From assembly GCF_022921115.1 (NCBI RefSeq), contig NZ_CP095075.1, positions 3,856,001 through 3,920,000 on the forward strand: DNA of 64,000 nucleotides, read 5' to 3'. Positions 10,599 through 22,068 of the stretch are shown in pieces. A program made the position numbers and the translations under genes. The stretch comes from Halobacillus amylolyticus. Its GTDB lineage: Bacteria > Bacillota > Bacilli > Bacillales > Halobacillaceae. Numbering within the stretch: position 1 is the first letter of the stretch; each line of letters opens with the position of its first letter. The notes beneath the pieces were generated by a model that had not been told where the DNA came from, did not search any database, and was given only the letters and a program-made list of their open reading frames with translations.

Positions 10599-11534
10599 AT
10601 GAGCAAAGTGAGAACAGAGCAATTGCTTGAGCAGTTTAATATTGAGCTAGTCGCTGGGGAAGATGGCATTCACCGTGAAATACATATGAGTGATATTTCC
10701 CGCCCTGGAGTAGAGATGACGGGTTACTTTAAATTTTATCCGAAAGATCGCCTGCAGCTGTTAGGGAAGACCGAGCTGTCGTATTTTAATGAACTTACAC
10801 ATGAACAGCGTAAGGATCGAGCTGAGCGTTTATGTACAGATATAACACCTGGAATCGTTATTACGAGAGGGATGGATATTCCCGAAGAACTGCATGTGGC
10901 AGCAAAGGAAGCTGCGGTTCCTTTAATGCGGTCACCACATAAAACGACAAGGGTAATTAGCCGCTTGACTAATTTTCTTGAAACAAAATTTGCCCCGTTT
11001 ACTGCCATCCACGGGGTGCTTGTAGATATTTATGGAATTGGCGTTCTCATTACAGGACAAAGTGGTGTCGGTAAAAGTGAGACAGCTTTAGAACTTGTGA
11101 AACGCGGGCATCGATTAGTAGCCGATGATAGTGTTGAAATCAGGCAGGAAGATTATGATACGTTAATTGGTAACAGTCCGCCGCTTATCGAGCATTTACT
11201 TGAGATTCGCGGACTTGGGATCATTAATGTGATGACATTATTCGGAGCAGGTGCTGTACGAAACTTTAAACGAATTACTCTTGTGATTAACCTTGAAATT
11301 TGGGATAAAAATAAGCAGTATGATCGATTAGGTCTTGAAGAAGAGACGATGAGAGTCATGGATGTTGAAATTCCTAAAGCGACGATTCCTGTTCGTCCTG
11401 GTCGTAACTTAGCTGTCATTATTGAGGTGGCAGCGATGAACTTCAGGTTGAAGCGGATGGGCGTTAACGCTGCTGAGGAGTTTTCTGAACGCTTAACTAA
11501 AGTCATTGATGAAGATCAAACGAATGAAGAGTAA
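10599..11534 (+). CDS. hprK: HPr kinase/phosphorylase
   Basis: Phosphorylates Ser46 of HPr and Crh using ATP or pyrophosphate and reverses the reaction with phosphate, setting carbon catabolite repression through CcpA. 311 aa. The P-loop GQSGVGKS is at residues 153-160, and the HPrK signature [11 protein letters not shown] follows at about 200-212. GAGGAGG lies 7 nt before the ATG at 10599; an upstream in-frame start overlaps that site. First gene of hprK-lgt-yvoD-ppaX-yvoF. Both of its substrates, crh and ptsH, are also encoded in this window. Confidence 0.97.
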   Translation: MSKVRTEQLLEQFNIELVAGEDGIHREIHMSDISRPGVEMTGYFKFYPKDRLQLLGKTELSYFNELTHEQRKDRAERLCTDITPGIVITRGMDIPEELHVAAKEAAVPLMRSPHKTTRVISRLTNFLETKFAPFTAIHGVLVDIYGIGVLITGQSGVGKSETALELVKRGHRLVADDSVEIRQEDYDTLIGNSPPLIEHLLEIRGLGIINVMTLFGAGAVRNFKRITLVINLEIWDKNKQYDRLGLEEETMRVMDVEIPKATIPVRPGRNLAVIIEVAAMNFRLKRMGVNAAEEFSERLTKVIDEDQTNEE

Positions 11535-11548
11535 GGGAGGAAGACCTT

Positions 11549-12382
11549 GTGGCTTGTACACCTGAAGCACTAGACCGTGTATTATTACAACTAGGACCAT
11601 TATCCATTTATTGGTACGGTGTTATTATAGCAACTGGAGCGTTTCTTGGACTATGGCTAGCAACAAAAGAATCTGAGCGAATTGGTTTGAAAAAAGATTA
11701 CATGGTAGATATCGTTGTTTATGCGATCCCTGTTGCGATTGTATGCGCGCGAATTTATTATGTACTATTTGAATGGGACCGCTACGTTGGCGGCCCATGG
11801 TGGGACGTTTTTGCCATTTGGGAAGGCGGTATTGCCATTCATGGTGCTTTAATTGGCGCCGTTTTAACTGCTTACATTTATACAAAACTAAAAGGCATAT
11901 CATTCTGGATGATGACAGATATCGCGGCACCCAGTATTATTTTAGGTCAAGCGATTGGCCGTTGGGGTAACTTTATGAACCAGGAAGCCCATGGCGGACC
12001 CGTTTCCGAAAGCTTTTATAACAACTATATGCAATACTTGCCTGACTTTATTAATCAGCAAATGTGTATTGGCGGAACCGTCTATCATCCAACATTTCTA
12101 TATGAATCACTATGGAACATTGGCGGTTTCATATTCTTATTGATCTTAAGACATAAATTTAACCCGCGACGCGGCGAAGTATTTCTAAGCTATGTGATTT
12201 GGTATTCTGTCGGCCGCTTCTTTATTGAAGGAATGCGTACAGACAGCTTGTATTTATTCGGTGAAATTCGCACAGCCCAATTGATCTCAGTTGTGCTTGT
12301 AATAGGAGCGGCTGCACTTATGATCTATCGCCGTAAGAAAGGGTTAGCGAATAAATATTATAACGGAAAAAAAGTAAAATAG
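11549..12382 (+). CDS. lgt: Prolipoprotein diacylglyceryl transferase
   Basis: Integral membrane enzyme that transfers diacylglycerol from phosphatidylglycerol to the lipobox cysteine of prolipoproteins. 277 aa with about seven membrane helices. The Lgt signature [13 protein letters not shown] is at residues 137-149, and the catalytic-region EGGIAIHG at about 92-99. GTG start behind GGGAGG. Second gene of the hprK operon, 14 nt after hprK. Confidence 0.97.
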   Translation: MACTPEALDRVLLQLGPLSIYWYGVIIATGAFLGLWLATKESERIGLKKDYMVDIVVYAIPVAIVCARIYYVLFEWDRYVGGPWWDVFAIWEGGIAIHGALIGAVLTAYIYTKLKGISFWMMTDIAAPSIILGQAIGRWGNFMNQEAHGGPVSESFYNNYMQYLPDFINQQMCIGGTVYHPTFLYESLWNIGGFIFLLILRHKFNPRRGEVFLSYVIWYSVGRFFIEGMRTDSLYLFGEIRTAQLISVVLVIGAAALMIYRRKKGLANKYYNGKKVK

Positions 12383-12395
12383 AGGAGGGTGGAGC

Positions 12396-13352
12396 ATGAA
12401 AGGCATCTTAGAGCGCGGGCTAAAAAAAGGCTTGCAGCTTACGTGGACATTAGGGAAAGTGATCTTCCCGGTTACCCTTATCGTAACGATTCTTCAGTTC
12501 ACCCCCATTCTTCCGTGGGTGATAGGAAAACTTGAGCCGCTAATGGGGTGGTTAGGGCTCTCTGGTGAAGCGGCTGTTCCACTCGTCATCGGAAACTTTC
12601 TAAACTTGTATGCGGGAATTGCTGCGATTATTTCGTTTGATTTTACCGTTAAGGAAGTTTTTATTTTAGCGATTATGCTATCCTTTTCCCACAACCTCTT
12701 GATTGAATCGACCGTTGCCAAAAGGGTTGGTGTAAGTTGGTGGTTTGTTGCTGGAGTAAGACTCAGCCTTGCTTTTGTCTCTGCTTTTCTCATCAATACG
12801 TTTTGGAAAGGCGGACAAGAACAAGCCGTTTACGGTTTCGCTCCTGAGCAGCAAGCTGCACCTGAAGGCTGGACTGAAATAATTACACACGGTATTCAGA
12901 CAGCTCTTATGGGTATTGTTCAATTGGCCCTCATCGTTATTCCGTTGATGATCTTTATGCAATATTTACGAGAAAGAGGCTGGCTTGATCGGTTTTCGGA
13001 GTGGGTGGCGCCTGCGACTCGCTTCCTGGGAATGGAGCGCAACACATCCATGACGCTTGTTGCCGGCCTAACGATCGGGCTGGCTTATGGCGCGGGACTC
13101 ATGATTCAAGCAGTGGAAGAGGATGGCGTGTCTAGAAAAGATATGTATTTAGCCATTTTATTTTTAGTTTCATGTCATGCGGTTGTGGAGGATACGTTGA
13201 TCTTCATTCCGCTTGGGATACCTGTCTGGCCGCTGCTTTTGATTCGTCTGTTAACAGCGATCGTGCTAACAGCTGCTGCTGGACTAGTATTGAATAGATT
13301 ACAACGTGAGAGAAAGGAAACTTCTAATGAGCATACGTACGATACTTTTTGA
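12396..13352 (+). CDS. yvoD: YvoD, nucleoside-recognition (Gate) domain membrane protein
   Basis: 318 aa, highly hydrophobic, with about eight membrane helices in two halves, as in Gate-domain (nucleoside recognition) proteins related to spore maturation proteins SpmA/SpmB. Transport substrate unknown. GAGGAGG precedes the ATG. The 3' end overlaps ppaX by 26 nt, so the two are coupled. Assignment to YvoD rests on its place between lgt and ppaX plus the domain type. Confidence 0.85.
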   Translation: MKGILERGLKKGLQLTWTLGKVIFPVTLIVTILQFTPILPWVIGKLEPLMGWLGLSGEAAVPLVIGNFLNLYAGIAAIISFDFTVKEVFILAIMLSFSHNLLIESTVAKRVGVSWWFVAGVRLSLAFVSAFLINTFWKGGQEQAVYGFAPEQQAAPEGWTEIITHGIQTALMGIVQLALIVIPLMIFMQYLRERGWLDRFSEWVAPATRFLGMERNTSMTLVAGLTIGLAYGAGLMIQAVEEDGVSRKDMYLAILFLVSCHAVVEDTLIFIPLGIPVWPLLLIRLLTAIVLTAAAGLVLNRLQRERKETSNEHTYDTF

Positions 13353-13965
13353 CTTAGATGGAACTCTAATTGATACGAACGAGTTAATTATCGCTTCGTT
13401 CACCCATACGATTGAGCGTTATGGCAAGCGTCGATTCAGCCGGGAAGAGATTATCAACTTTATCGGTCCTCCGTTAACAGATAGCATGAGGCTGATTGAT
13501 GCTGATCGTGTGGATGAGTTGATCGAGGTTTATCGCTCACACAATCTTGCGAACCATGATGATTATGTAACCGTTTATGACGGGGTGCTCGAGACGGTTC
13601 AGTCGTTAAAGGAGCAAGGTTTTCGTCTAGGTGTAGTGACGACGAAAATGCGCCAAACTGTCAATATGGGGCTAGAACTTGCGGGGCTTGTGGGAATGTT
13701 TGAAACAGTTGTAACACTCGATGATGTAACAAATGCAAAACCGCATCCCGAACCGATTGCTAAAGCCCTTGCGGCGCTGGAATCCCAGGCTTCTGAAGCA
13801 TTAATGGTTGGGGATAGTACGCATGATATTGAGGCAGGTAAAAATGCAGGGACAAAGACAGCTGGTGTAGCTTGGACGGTGAAAGGTTCCGCAGTATTGG
13901 ATGAACTCAATCCAGATTATATGTTGACGAATATGAGGGACTTACTGGACATTACAGGAGGATAA
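13327..13965 (+). CDS. ppaX: Pyrophosphatase PpaX
   Basis: HAD-superfamily hydrolase expected to hydrolyse the pyrophosphate made when HprK dephosphorylates Ser-P HPr. 212 aa. Motif I FDLDGT has the nucleophile Asp9 and Asp11; the AKPHPEP segment supplies the motif III lysine, and MVGDSTHD forms motif IV. The ATG at 13327 lies within the end of yvoD. Clustering with hprK supports PpaX over other HAD phosphatases such as phosphoglycolate phosphatase. Confidence 0.9.
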   Translation: MSIRTILFDLDGTLIDTNELIIASFTHTIERYGKRRFSREEIINFIGPPLTDSMRLIDADRVDELIEVYRSHNLANHDDYVTVYDGVLETVQSLKEQGFRLGVVTTKMRQTVNMGLELAGLVGMFETVVTLDDVTNAKPHPEPIAKALAALESQASEALMVGDSTHDIEAGKNAGTKTAGVAWTVKGSAVLDELNPDYMLTNMRDLLDITGG

Positions 13966-13968
13966 AGG

Positions 13969-14502
13969 ATGCGTAATACAGAGCGTTACCGAGTGAATGG
14001 AGGAAATTCCCTGTGGCACATATATAAGACGGTGCCGTTCTTAAAGGTGGTTAAAAACTTTATCATCATACAGGTCGCAAGGTATATGCCTTTTTTACAG
14101 ATGAAGAACTGGCTATACCGTACGTTTCTCCGTGTGAAGGTTGGGGATGAAACGGCATTTGCTCTCATGGTCATGCTGGATATTATGTTTCCTGAGAGAA
14201 TTTCAGTAGGTCGGAATTCAGTGATTGGTTATAATACAACGATTTTAGCACATGAATATTTAATAAAAGAATATCGCTTAGGTGATGTGAAAATTGGGGA
14301 TGGAGTGATGATTGGTGCTAATACAACCATCCTTCCTGGGGTTCATATTGGCGACGGAGCGATTGTTTCAGCAGGCACCCTTGTCCATCAGGATGTGTCT
14401 GCTGGTTCATTTGTAGGCGGAAATCCAATGAAACTTATTTATACGAAAGAAGAAATGGAAGAACGGGCTAGGCACGATCAATTTTTTAAGGATGAGGTGT
14501 AG
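13969..14502 (+). CDS. yvoF: YvoF-like hexapeptide-repeat acyltransferase
   Basis: 177 aa. Residues about 75-165 carry left-handed beta-helix hexapeptide repeats (IGDGVMIGANTTILPG, then HIGDGAIVSAGT), the fold of O-acetyltransferases of the LacA/CysE superfamily. The acceptor is unknown. GGAGGA precedes the ATG; the gene starts 4 nt after ppaX and is 6 nt before glpP. The N-terminal 70 residues are more hydrophobic and could contact the membrane. Confidence 0.8.
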   Translation: MRNTERYRVNGGNSLWHIYKTVPFLKVVKNFIIIQVARYMPFLQMKNWLYRTFLRVKVGDETAFALMVMLDIMFPERISVGRNSVIGYNTTILAHEYLIKEYRLGDVKIGDGVMIGANTTILPGVHIGDGAIVSAGTLVHQDVSAGSFVGGNPMKLIYTKEEMEERARHDQFFKDEV

Positions 14503-14507
14503 GGGCT

Positions 14508-15053
14508 GTGACGATCAACCAACGTATTTTGCCTGCTATTAAGCATATGAAAGAATTTGAACGGCTTCTTGGATCGACATCAGAGTACATCATTTTGCTT
14601 GATACTCGTCTTGGAATGCTCAAAAAGTTAGTTAATGCCGGCCAAAAGGCGGGAAAAAAAGTTCTTATCCATGTTGATTTAGTTCAAGGGTTAAAAACAG
14701 ATGATTATGGAGTGGAATTTATTGGGCGGGAAATCAAGCCGGACGGAGTGATTTCGACAAGGTCGACTGTGATTCAACGTGCAAAGAAGTATGGGTTGAT
14801 TACAGTGCAGCGTTTATTTCTTATTGATAGTCAAGCCATAGAACATAATGTCAAAATAATAAAAAAAACACAGCCCGATTATGTAGAAGTTTTGCCTGGA
14901 ATATTACCGGGAATGATAAAAGAAGTAAAAGATCGATTAGGTGTTCCGGTTATAGCAGGCGGGTTGATACGTACAACAGAAGAAGTTGATGAGGCGATCC
15001 AATCAGGTGCTTCGGCTGTCACAACATCCCGTACTGAGCTTTGGGAGTTTTAA
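14508..15053 (+). CDS. glpP: Glycerol-3-phosphate-responsive antiterminator GlpP
   Basis: RNA-binding antiterminator that, with glycerol-3-phosphate, lets transcription pass the leader terminators of glycerol genes. 181 aa, a TIM-barrel-like protein with HVDLVQGL, then DGVISTR and PVIAGGLI, typical of GlpP. GTG start after AGGGG, 6 nt behind yvoF. Downstream the usual glpF leader is missing because glpF is deleted; the remaining visible target is the terminator ahead of glpD. Confidence 0.92.
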   Translation: MTINQRILPAIKHMKEFERLLGSTSEYIILLDTRLGMLKKLVNAGQKAGKKVLIHVDLVQGLKTDDYGVEFIGREIKPDGVISTRSTVIQRAKKYGLITVQRLFLIDSQAIEHNVKIIKKTQPDYVEVLPGILPGMIKEVKDRLGVPVIAGGLIRTTEEVDEAIQSGASAVTTSRTELWEF

Positions 15054-15091
15054 CTTCTTAGTAAGTACATAATGATTCTAAAAGATGTAAA

Positions 15092-16830
<1,739 letters not shown>

Positions 16831-16842
16831 AAAGACTAATTC

Positions 16843-16871
16843 TTTACCGTTTTACAAAAGTCTGTTAATAT
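16843..16871 (+). promoter_or_regulatory. Probable glpD promoter with overlapping cre-like site
   Basis: TTTACC (16843-16848), 17 nt, TAATAT (16866-16871) form a sigma-A-like promoter. On the minus strand, TGTAAAACGGTAAA (16843-16856) matches the CcpA cre consensus at 13 of 14 positions and covers the -35 box. Confidence 0.5.
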
Positions 16872-16907
16872 AAAAAGTAAGTTAATACAATGAGGTCGGA
16901 GATATGG

Positions 16908-16967
16908 AGAGACCACGACACTTTATAACGGTACAGTTATGGAGATGCTCGTGGTCTCTTTTTTTTG
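16908..16967 (+). terminator. glpD leader terminator, likely GlpP antitermination target
   Basis: AGAGACCACGA (16908-16918) pairs with TCGTGGTCTCT (16949-16959), followed by T8. It lies in the untranslated leader about 110 nt before glpD, the same place as the GlpP-controlled terminator in B. subtilis. Confidence 0.8.
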
Positions 16968-17073
16968 AATCATATCCTTGGAGCAGGCATATACACACAT
17001 ACTTTTATCGTTTTTAGGGAATAACCGTAGCAGACGACCTCATTCGAATCGAAATGGCTGAAGGAGAGATAAT

Positions 17074-18741
17074 ATGAAACCATTTTCTAGTTATTATCGA
17101 CAAGAACAATTTGAAAAGCTTAATAAAGAACAGTGGGATATTCTCGTGATCGGCGGAGGGATAACTGGGTCAGGCATCGCTTTAGATGCTGCCAGCCGCG
17201 GAATGAAAACAGCTGTCGTAGAAATGCAGGATTTTGCAGCGGGAACATCAAGCCGCTCAACAAAACTTGTACACGGCGGATTACGTTATTTAAAACAATT
17301 TGAAGTGAAGATGGTAGCCGAAGTAGGGAAAGAACGTGAGATTGTTTATGAGAATGGTCCCCACGTTACGACACCAGAGTGGATGATGCTGCCATTTCAT
17401 GAAGGTGGAAATTTTGGCCCGTTCACAACGAATATAGGTCTTAGGGTGTACGACTACTTAGCAGGTGTGAAGAAAAGTGAACGAAGAACGATGCTTAGTC
17501 CTGAAGAGACGCTTGAACATGAACCTTTGGTGAAACGCGATGGCCTCAAAGGGGCAGGCTTTTACGTTGAATATAAAACGGACGATGCCCGTTTGACCCT
17601 TGAGGTGATGAAAAAAGCTGTTGATTACGGAGCTGTTTCTGCCAATTATGCAAAGGTCATTGATTTTCTATATAACGAGCAAGGTACTATAGAAGGCGCA
17701 ATTGTTGAAGATACGATCAGCGGCGAGACCTACCAAATACAGGCTAAAAAAGTTGTGAATGCAGGTGGTCCCTGGGTTGATGAATTACGCGAAATGGATG
17801 GGTCCAAAAAAGGAAAAACTCTTCAATTGACGAAAGGGGCTCACCTCGTATTCGATCAAGATGCGTTTCCTCTGAAGCAGGCAGTTTATTTTGATACACC
17901 TGACAGCCGGATGATTTTCGCGATCCCTAGAGACGGGAAAACATATGTGGGGACAACGGATACGGAATACGACGGCGACATTTCCCATCCGAAGTTGACG
18001 ACTGTCGATCGTGATTATATTTTGGATGCGATTCACTTAATGTTTCCTTCTGTTGATGTAAACGCTGATGACGTTGAATCTAGCTGGGTAGGGGTAAGGC
18101 CACTCATTCATGAAGAGGGAAAAGATCCATCAGAGATTTCCCGTAAAGATGAAATTTTTACTTCTGATTCAGGATTAATTTCGATGGCTGGCGGTAAACT
18201 CACTGGTTATCGTAAAATGTCCCAATCTGCTGTCAATTTGGTTCGGGATCAGTTAGCTGAGGAGTATGGCATTCGCTATTCTGATTCAGAAACGATCCAT
18301 ATGCCGATATCAGGCGGTGAAGTAAATGGTTCAAAAGGGTTTAAGAAATTTAAAGCAGAACGTGTTCAGATTGGAGAGTCAATGGGTTTGTCAGCTGAAC
18401 AAGCGAATAAGCTTGTAAACTTATATGGAGCGAATGTCGATACTGTTTTCCAAGTATATAAGGACAAAAAACAAGTGGCGGAAAAAGCTCAAATCGATCC
18501 GGTTGTTTTCGCTCAGCTCGTTGTAGCACTTGAATATGAATTTGCATACAAGCCCGTTGATTTCTTTGTCCGCCGAACCGGTGCTTTATTCTTTAATATT
18601 GCTTGGGTTAGAGAGCATCAAGATTCAGTCGTTGACTTCATGGCGACTGAATTGGACTGGACGACACCACAGAAGCAAGGCTATAAAGATGAATTAAATC
18701 AATTGTTGAATGAAGCTGTTAAGCCTGTAGAAATAGGATAA
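17074..18741 (+). CDS. glpD: Aerobic glycerol-3-phosphate dehydrogenase
   Basis: FAD-dependent membrane-associated oxidation of glycerol-3-phosphate to dihydroxyacetone phosphate, feeding electrons to quinone. 555 aa. The dinucleotide-binding GGGITGSGIA is at about residues 25-34, followed by SSRSTKLVHGGLRYL typical of GlpD; the MAGGKLTGYR segment and C-terminal helical domain are intact. GGAGAG precedes the ATG. Regulated by the leader terminator (GlpP) and probably CcpA. A repeat element now separates it from its terminator. Confidence 0.97.
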   Translation: MKPFSSYYRQEQFEKLNKEQWDILVIGGGITGSGIALDAASRGMKTAVVEMQDFAAGTSSRSTKLVHGGLRYLKQFEVKMVAEVGKEREIVYENGPHVTTPEWMMLPFHEGGNFGPFTTNIGLRVYDYLAGVKKSERRTMLSPEETLEHEPLVKRDGLKGAGFYVEYKTDDARLTLEVMKKAVDYGAVSANYAKVIDFLYNEQGTIEGAIVEDTISGETYQIQAKKVVNAGGPWVDELREMDGSKKGKTLQLTKGAHLVFDQDAFPLKQAVYFDTPDSRMIFAIPRDGKTYVGTTDTEYDGDISHPKLTTVDRDYILDAIHLMFPSVDVNADDVESSWVGVRPLIHEEGKDPSEISRKDEIFTSDSGLISMAGGKLTGYRKMSQSAVNLVRDQLAEEYGIRYSDSETIHMPISGGEVNGSKGFKKFKAERVQIGESMGLSAEQANKLVNLYGANVDTVFQVYKDKKQVAEKAQIDPVVFAQLVVALEYEFAYKPVDFFVRRTGALFFNIAWVREHQDSVVDFMATELDWTTPQKQGYKDELNQLLNEAVKPVEIG

Positions 18742-18756
18742 AGATATAGTAGAGGA

Positions 18757-19117
18757 TGTTCAAAAAGTCACCCAATGATAAGCGGCGAATCTCTTCGTTG
18801 GCTTGCTTTTGAAGAGCGTGTGCCCCTTCGTCTACAGGCCTATTCAAAGAAGTAAATTCCTCGGGGCAAGGCAGCGAAGAAGGATATTCTCTGAAGTGGC
18901 CTCGCTACTCACGTATCATGAGGCAGCAGTGGAACTTCTACTAAAACCGTGCATGTCCTGTGCACAACGTAGAAGTCAGCACGTCCTGTGCAAGTCCGTT
19001 CCTTGGAAAAGAGGAACACTTTTCCTTCGTGCGATGCCAATTCGGGGAAGATTTTCTTGGTGCTCAAAGCTACGCCGCCTCGACCTTCTTACTGCTCATT
19101 TGGCAATTTTTCGAACA
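18757..19117. mobile_element. MITE-like element, copy 1 (about 361 bp, long form)
   Basis: The left end TGTTCAAAAAGTCACC and right end GGCAATTTTTCGAACA form imperfect terminal inverted repeats. Both ends, plus inner pieces such as CGGCGAAT-TCTTCGTTG and CTTCTT-CTCATTTGGC, match the element at 34798-34941. The interior is about 220 bp longer and contains repeated tracts around CCTGTGCA. It holds no transposase. Open frames inside it look non-coding. Confidence 0.7.
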
Positions 19118-19127
19118 AACATAGCAG

Positions 19128-19163
19128 GACGATCTCTCTGCCTATTGAGGGATCGTCTTTTGT
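19128..19163 (+). terminator. Probable glpD terminator, displaced by the element
   Basis: GACGATCTCTC pairs with GAGGGATCGTC, followed by TTTT. The same stretch holds TTGAGG (19145) 17 nt before TATAAT (19168-19173), a possible promoter for the next gene. Confidence 0.75.
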
Positions 19164-19214
19164 ATTGTATAATTTTACTAATTATACTTGCGTCTATATG
19201 AGGGAGGATCTGAC

Positions 19215-20036
19215 ATGACTGATGTACAAACTTTAATTCGCAAAGATGGAAGAAGACAGCTTGTAACGGGGAGCTTGTTCCTTGTCGTAATGCTTGTCTT
19301 TGTTATTCCCATCTTTTTAACGAGGGGTGTTAACTTTTTAATCGGCGCCTTCTACGGCATCTTTTTTTGTGCCATAGGGATCGCTCTTGTTAGAAGCGGT
19401 TGGAAGGACTCCGTCAAAGCGAAGCAATTATTACAGTTTGTTAATGATTTCTCTGTACAAACTTTTAAGAAAGTTCCGCAGAGAATGTATATCGGTCATA
19501 GAGCTTCATCGATTTTTCATGCCAAGTTATATGACATGGATGGAGAAGTTTACAGTGAAATTCGGCAACAGAAGCTACGCGGGAGTCGGGTTATTGGTGC
19601 GATTTCTTCCTTTTATGCAGGAGGGTGGATGGCACCAGCCACTTACCAAATGGTCGGAGCAGATGGTGATCCCTCTTATAAGATTGACAAAAAAGGTGGC
19701 ACATATTGGCGAGGCTATGTTCAACATCCCAATGGGAATTATGTCGCTTATACTGATTTGAAGCGTAATAAAAAAACAGGAAAAAGCACCTTTTATTACA
19801 TTGAAAAGAATCACTATCATTGGAAGGCTGAGGGAGATTCATATATCGGCCATTTCGAGGTAACAGATGGAGAAGGACGACTGTGGGCTGTGGCGAAACG
19901 GGGAGCCATTCCTATTGAAGCCGCAGACCGTTTTGATCAAATGCCAGGCTATTTAATTGAATGGAAGGTTAGGGATGATCTGCCTCATTCCTTGGTAGCT
20001 TTTCTATTTTTATTACAGACCAGTATGAACGCTTAA
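19215..20036 (+). CDS. Unrecognised membrane-anchored protein, probable C-terminal frameshift
   Basis: 273 aa as read. Two hydrophobic helices (about 14-36 and 39-60) near the N-terminus are followed by a roughly 210-residue soluble region rich in aromatic residues; I do not recognise the family. GGGAGGA precedes the ATG at 19215. The last residues (FLFLLQTSMNA) look out of character. One extra T in the T4 run at 20000-20003 would extend the frame to the stop at 20095 with a natural-looking charged tail (DQYERLKSLRIDARNAEEIL), giving about 293 aa. Either a real frameshift or a sequence error. Confidence 0.6.
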   Translation: MTDVQTLIRKDGRRQLVTGSLFLVVMLVFVIPIFLTRGVNFLIGAFYGIFFCAIGIALVRSGWKDSVKAKQLLQFVNDFSVQTFKKVPQRMYIGHRASSIFHAKLYDMDGEVYSEIRQQKLRGSRVIGAISSFYAGGWMAPATYQMVGADGDPSYKIDKKGGTYWRGYVQHPNGNYVAYTDLKRNKKTGKSTFYYIEKNHYHWKAEGDSYIGHFEVTDGEGRLWAVAKRGAIPIEAADRFDQMPGYLIEWKVRDDLPHSLVAFLFLLQTSMNA

Positions 20037-20112
20037 AATCGCTGCGTATAGATGCCCGCAATGCTGAAGAAATACTAGATGGATTCCTGTTCTAAAAGAA
20101 AGCAGCTCATCT

Positions 20113-20148
20113 AAACTGATGTGGATTTCCGCATCAGTTTCTTTTTAT
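20113..20148 (+). terminator. Terminator before hisZ
   Basis: AAACTGATG and CATCAGTTT form a stem followed by CTTTTT. It closes the preceding gene. Confidence 0.85.
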
Positions 20149-20179
20149 AAAAAAAGGGAAGATTATAAAGACTCACCAA

Positions 20180-20208
20180 TTGACGACTCCGCTTTATTTT
20201 GTTAGCAT
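20180..20208 (+). promoter_or_regulatory. his operon promoter
   Basis: TTGACG, a 17-nt spacer and TAGCAT lie 45 nt ahead of hisZ. No T-box or other leader terminator is visible between it and hisZ. Confidence 0.6.
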
Positions 20209-20252
20209 ATTAGCATACTAAAGGATTTCTTGAATGAAAGGTTGGAACACCA

Positions 20253-21437
20253 ATGGCGAAACGATTGATGTTTGAAAAACCACTAGGAATGCGCGACACG
20301 CTTCCTTTTTTTTATAACCAAAAAACGAAGGCTAGAGAAAAGTTAACGTCGACCATTCTTTCCTATGGCTATTCGATGATGGATACACCGTTGCTCGAAT
20401 ATCATGAAACAGTTGGAAAAATGAGTGCGACGCTAGAACAGCAGTTATTTAAATTATTAGATCAACAGGGGCACACGCTCGTGTTGCGTCCGGATATGAC
20501 CGCGCCGATTGCTCGTGTTGCCGCCTCCCAGTTAAAGAATGCAGAGTTCCCTATAAGGCTTGCCTACGGTGGACCGGTCTTTCGTGCTCAGCAAACGGAG
20601 GGGGGCAAGCCTGCTCAATTTGAACAAGTCGGTACAGAGTTAATCGGTGATCATTCTTCTTATGGGGATGCTGAGGTGATTGCCCTTTTAGTAGAATCGC
20701 TGAAGCAGTCTGGTTTAGATGATTTTGTCATTACCATTGGTCATATTGGATTCGTGAAAGCCTTTTTCAATGATTTGCTTGGTGATGACGATGAAACAAC
20801 TGACCTTCTATTACAGCATTTATATAGAAAAAATTATGTAGGTTTCCGGGAAGATGTCAAGATGAGTCAGCTTCCAAGTGATACGAAAAGCGCATTGCTC
20901 TCCCTTTTACAGCTTCGGGGTGGAGAGGAAGTTTTCACGGCGAGTAAAGCGTTGGCGCGAAATCAATCTTGTATGCAGGCAGTGAATGAATTAAAGCAGC
21001 TTTATAAAATTTTAAACCAGTATGGGGTAGACAAGTATGTACATGTTGACCTCAATTTAATTAGTCACATGAACTACTATACAGGGATTTTATTTGAGGG
21101 ATATGCCCCAAACCTAGGTGCCTTGCTGTGTAATGGCGGTCGTTATGACACATTGCTGCCATCGTTCCAGTTGAATGCCTCTGCTACGGGTTTTGCTATT
21201 CATTTAGAACGTTTAATTGAAGCACTGGAGGTCCAAGAAGAGGAAGACGTTCGAATAGGTGTTATTGTTGATGATGATACACATGCTGAAGGTATAAAAA
21301 GAGCCGCGGAATTACGTGGCGAGGGATACTTTGTGTTATTGCAGCACATCGATCAAATTCCTGATTTAATCAAATTCAAGGAACAGCTTAAAGATAGTGT
21401 TGACTTAACTGTAAAAGGAGGCGGACTTGATGAGTAA
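20253..21437 (+). CDS. hisZ: ATP phosphoribosyltransferase regulatory subunit HisZ
   Basis: Histidyl-tRNA-synthetase-like protein that forms the active hetero-octamer with short-form HisG. 394 aa. Class II aaRS motif 2 ([20 protein letters not shown]) and a motif 3 region are visible, but the protein lacks the aaRS anticodon domain, as usual for HisZ. First gene of the his operon; its stop overlaps hisG by 8 nt. hisC is not in the operon, as in B. subtilis. Confidence 0.95.
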   Translation: MAKRLMFEKPLGMRDTLPFFYNQKTKAREKLTSTILSYGYSMMDTPLLEYHETVGKMSATLEQQLFKLLDQQGHTLVLRPDMTAPIARVAASQLKNAEFPIRLAYGGPVFRAQQTEGGKPAQFEQVGTELIGDHSSYGDAEVIALLVESLKQSGLDDFVITIGHIGFVKAFFNDLLGDDDETTDLLLQHLYRKNYVGFREDVKMSQLPSDTKSALLSLLQLRGGEEVFTASKALARNQSCMQAVNELKQLYKILNQYGVDKYVHVDLNLISHMNYYTGILFEGYAPNLGALLCNGGRYDTLLPSFQLNASATGFAIHLERLIEALEVQEEEDVRIGVIVDDDTHAEGIKRAAELRGEGYFVLLQHIDQIPDLIKFKEQLKDSVDLTVKGGGLDE

Positions 21438-22068
21438 GCCTTTAACGATCGCCATGCCAAAGGGCAGGATATATGAAGAAGCTGCAGAGCTGATGAAACG
21501 AGCGGGCTATTATTTAGCGGCAGACGCTGAAGAATCAAGAAAGTTGATTTTGGAGTTTCCTGAGCAAAATATTCAAATTATGATGGCAAAACCAATGGAT
21601 GTGGTAACATATGTGGAATATGGGGCAGCGGACATCGGTATTGCCGGCAAGGATGTTCTCTTAGAGCAGGACCGTGATGTATATGAAGTATTGGATTTGC
21701 AAATTAGTCCCTGCTATGTAGCCGTTGCAGGATTGCCTGACAAACCACTTGGGCGAATTGCCCCAAAAATTGCGACCAAATATCCGAAAATCGCCTCTGA
21801 TTATTTTAGAGAGCAAGGCGAACAAATTGAGATCATTCCCTTGAATGGTTCAATAGAACTTGCACCGCTGATCGGTTTAGCCGATCGGATTGTCGATATT
21901 GTTTCTTCAGGGCGAACGTTGCGAGAGAACGGACTAATGGAGTACCAGAAAATAGCCGACATTACCTCAAGGTTAATTGTTAATCCAGTCAGCTATCGAC
22001 TCAAGAGTAATGATATAGATGAAATGGTTCGCAAGTTAAGTGGAGTTGTGGAGGTGGAAAGTTCATGA
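21430..22068 (+). CDS. hisG: ATP phosphoribosyltransferase, short form
   Basis: First step of histidine synthesis: ATP plus PRPP to phosphoribosyl-ATP. 212 aa, the short form without the C-terminal regulatory domain, so it needs HisZ. The HisG signature ([20 protein letters not shown]) is at about 155-175. AAAGGAGG precedes the ATG at 21430, which overlaps the hisZ stop. Its own stop overlaps the hisD start (ATGA). Confidence 0.95.
   Translation: MSKPLTIAMPKGRIYEEAAELMKRAGYYLAADAEESRKLILEFPEQNIQIMMAKPMDVVTYVEYGAADIGIAGKDVLLEQDRDVYEVLDLQISPCYVAVAGLPDKPLGRIAPKIATKYPKIASDYFREQGEQIEIIPLNGSIELAPLIGLADRIVDIVSSGRTLRENGLMEYQKIADITSRLIVNPVSYRLKSNDIDEMVRKLSGVVEVESS

Noticed and set aside
10085..10669. 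194-codon open frame on the minus strand over yvlD
   Set aside because: It is the antisense shadow of the hydrophobic yvlD gene and its terminator.
18803..19201. 132-codon open frame inside the long MITE copy
   Set aside because: It lies within repeat DNA, runs through the terminator at 19128 and shows no family resemblance or ribosome site.
20096..20252. T-box leader before the his operon
   Set aside because: The gap has a terminator for the preceding gene and a simple promoter only; no T-box motif and no second terminator before hisZ.
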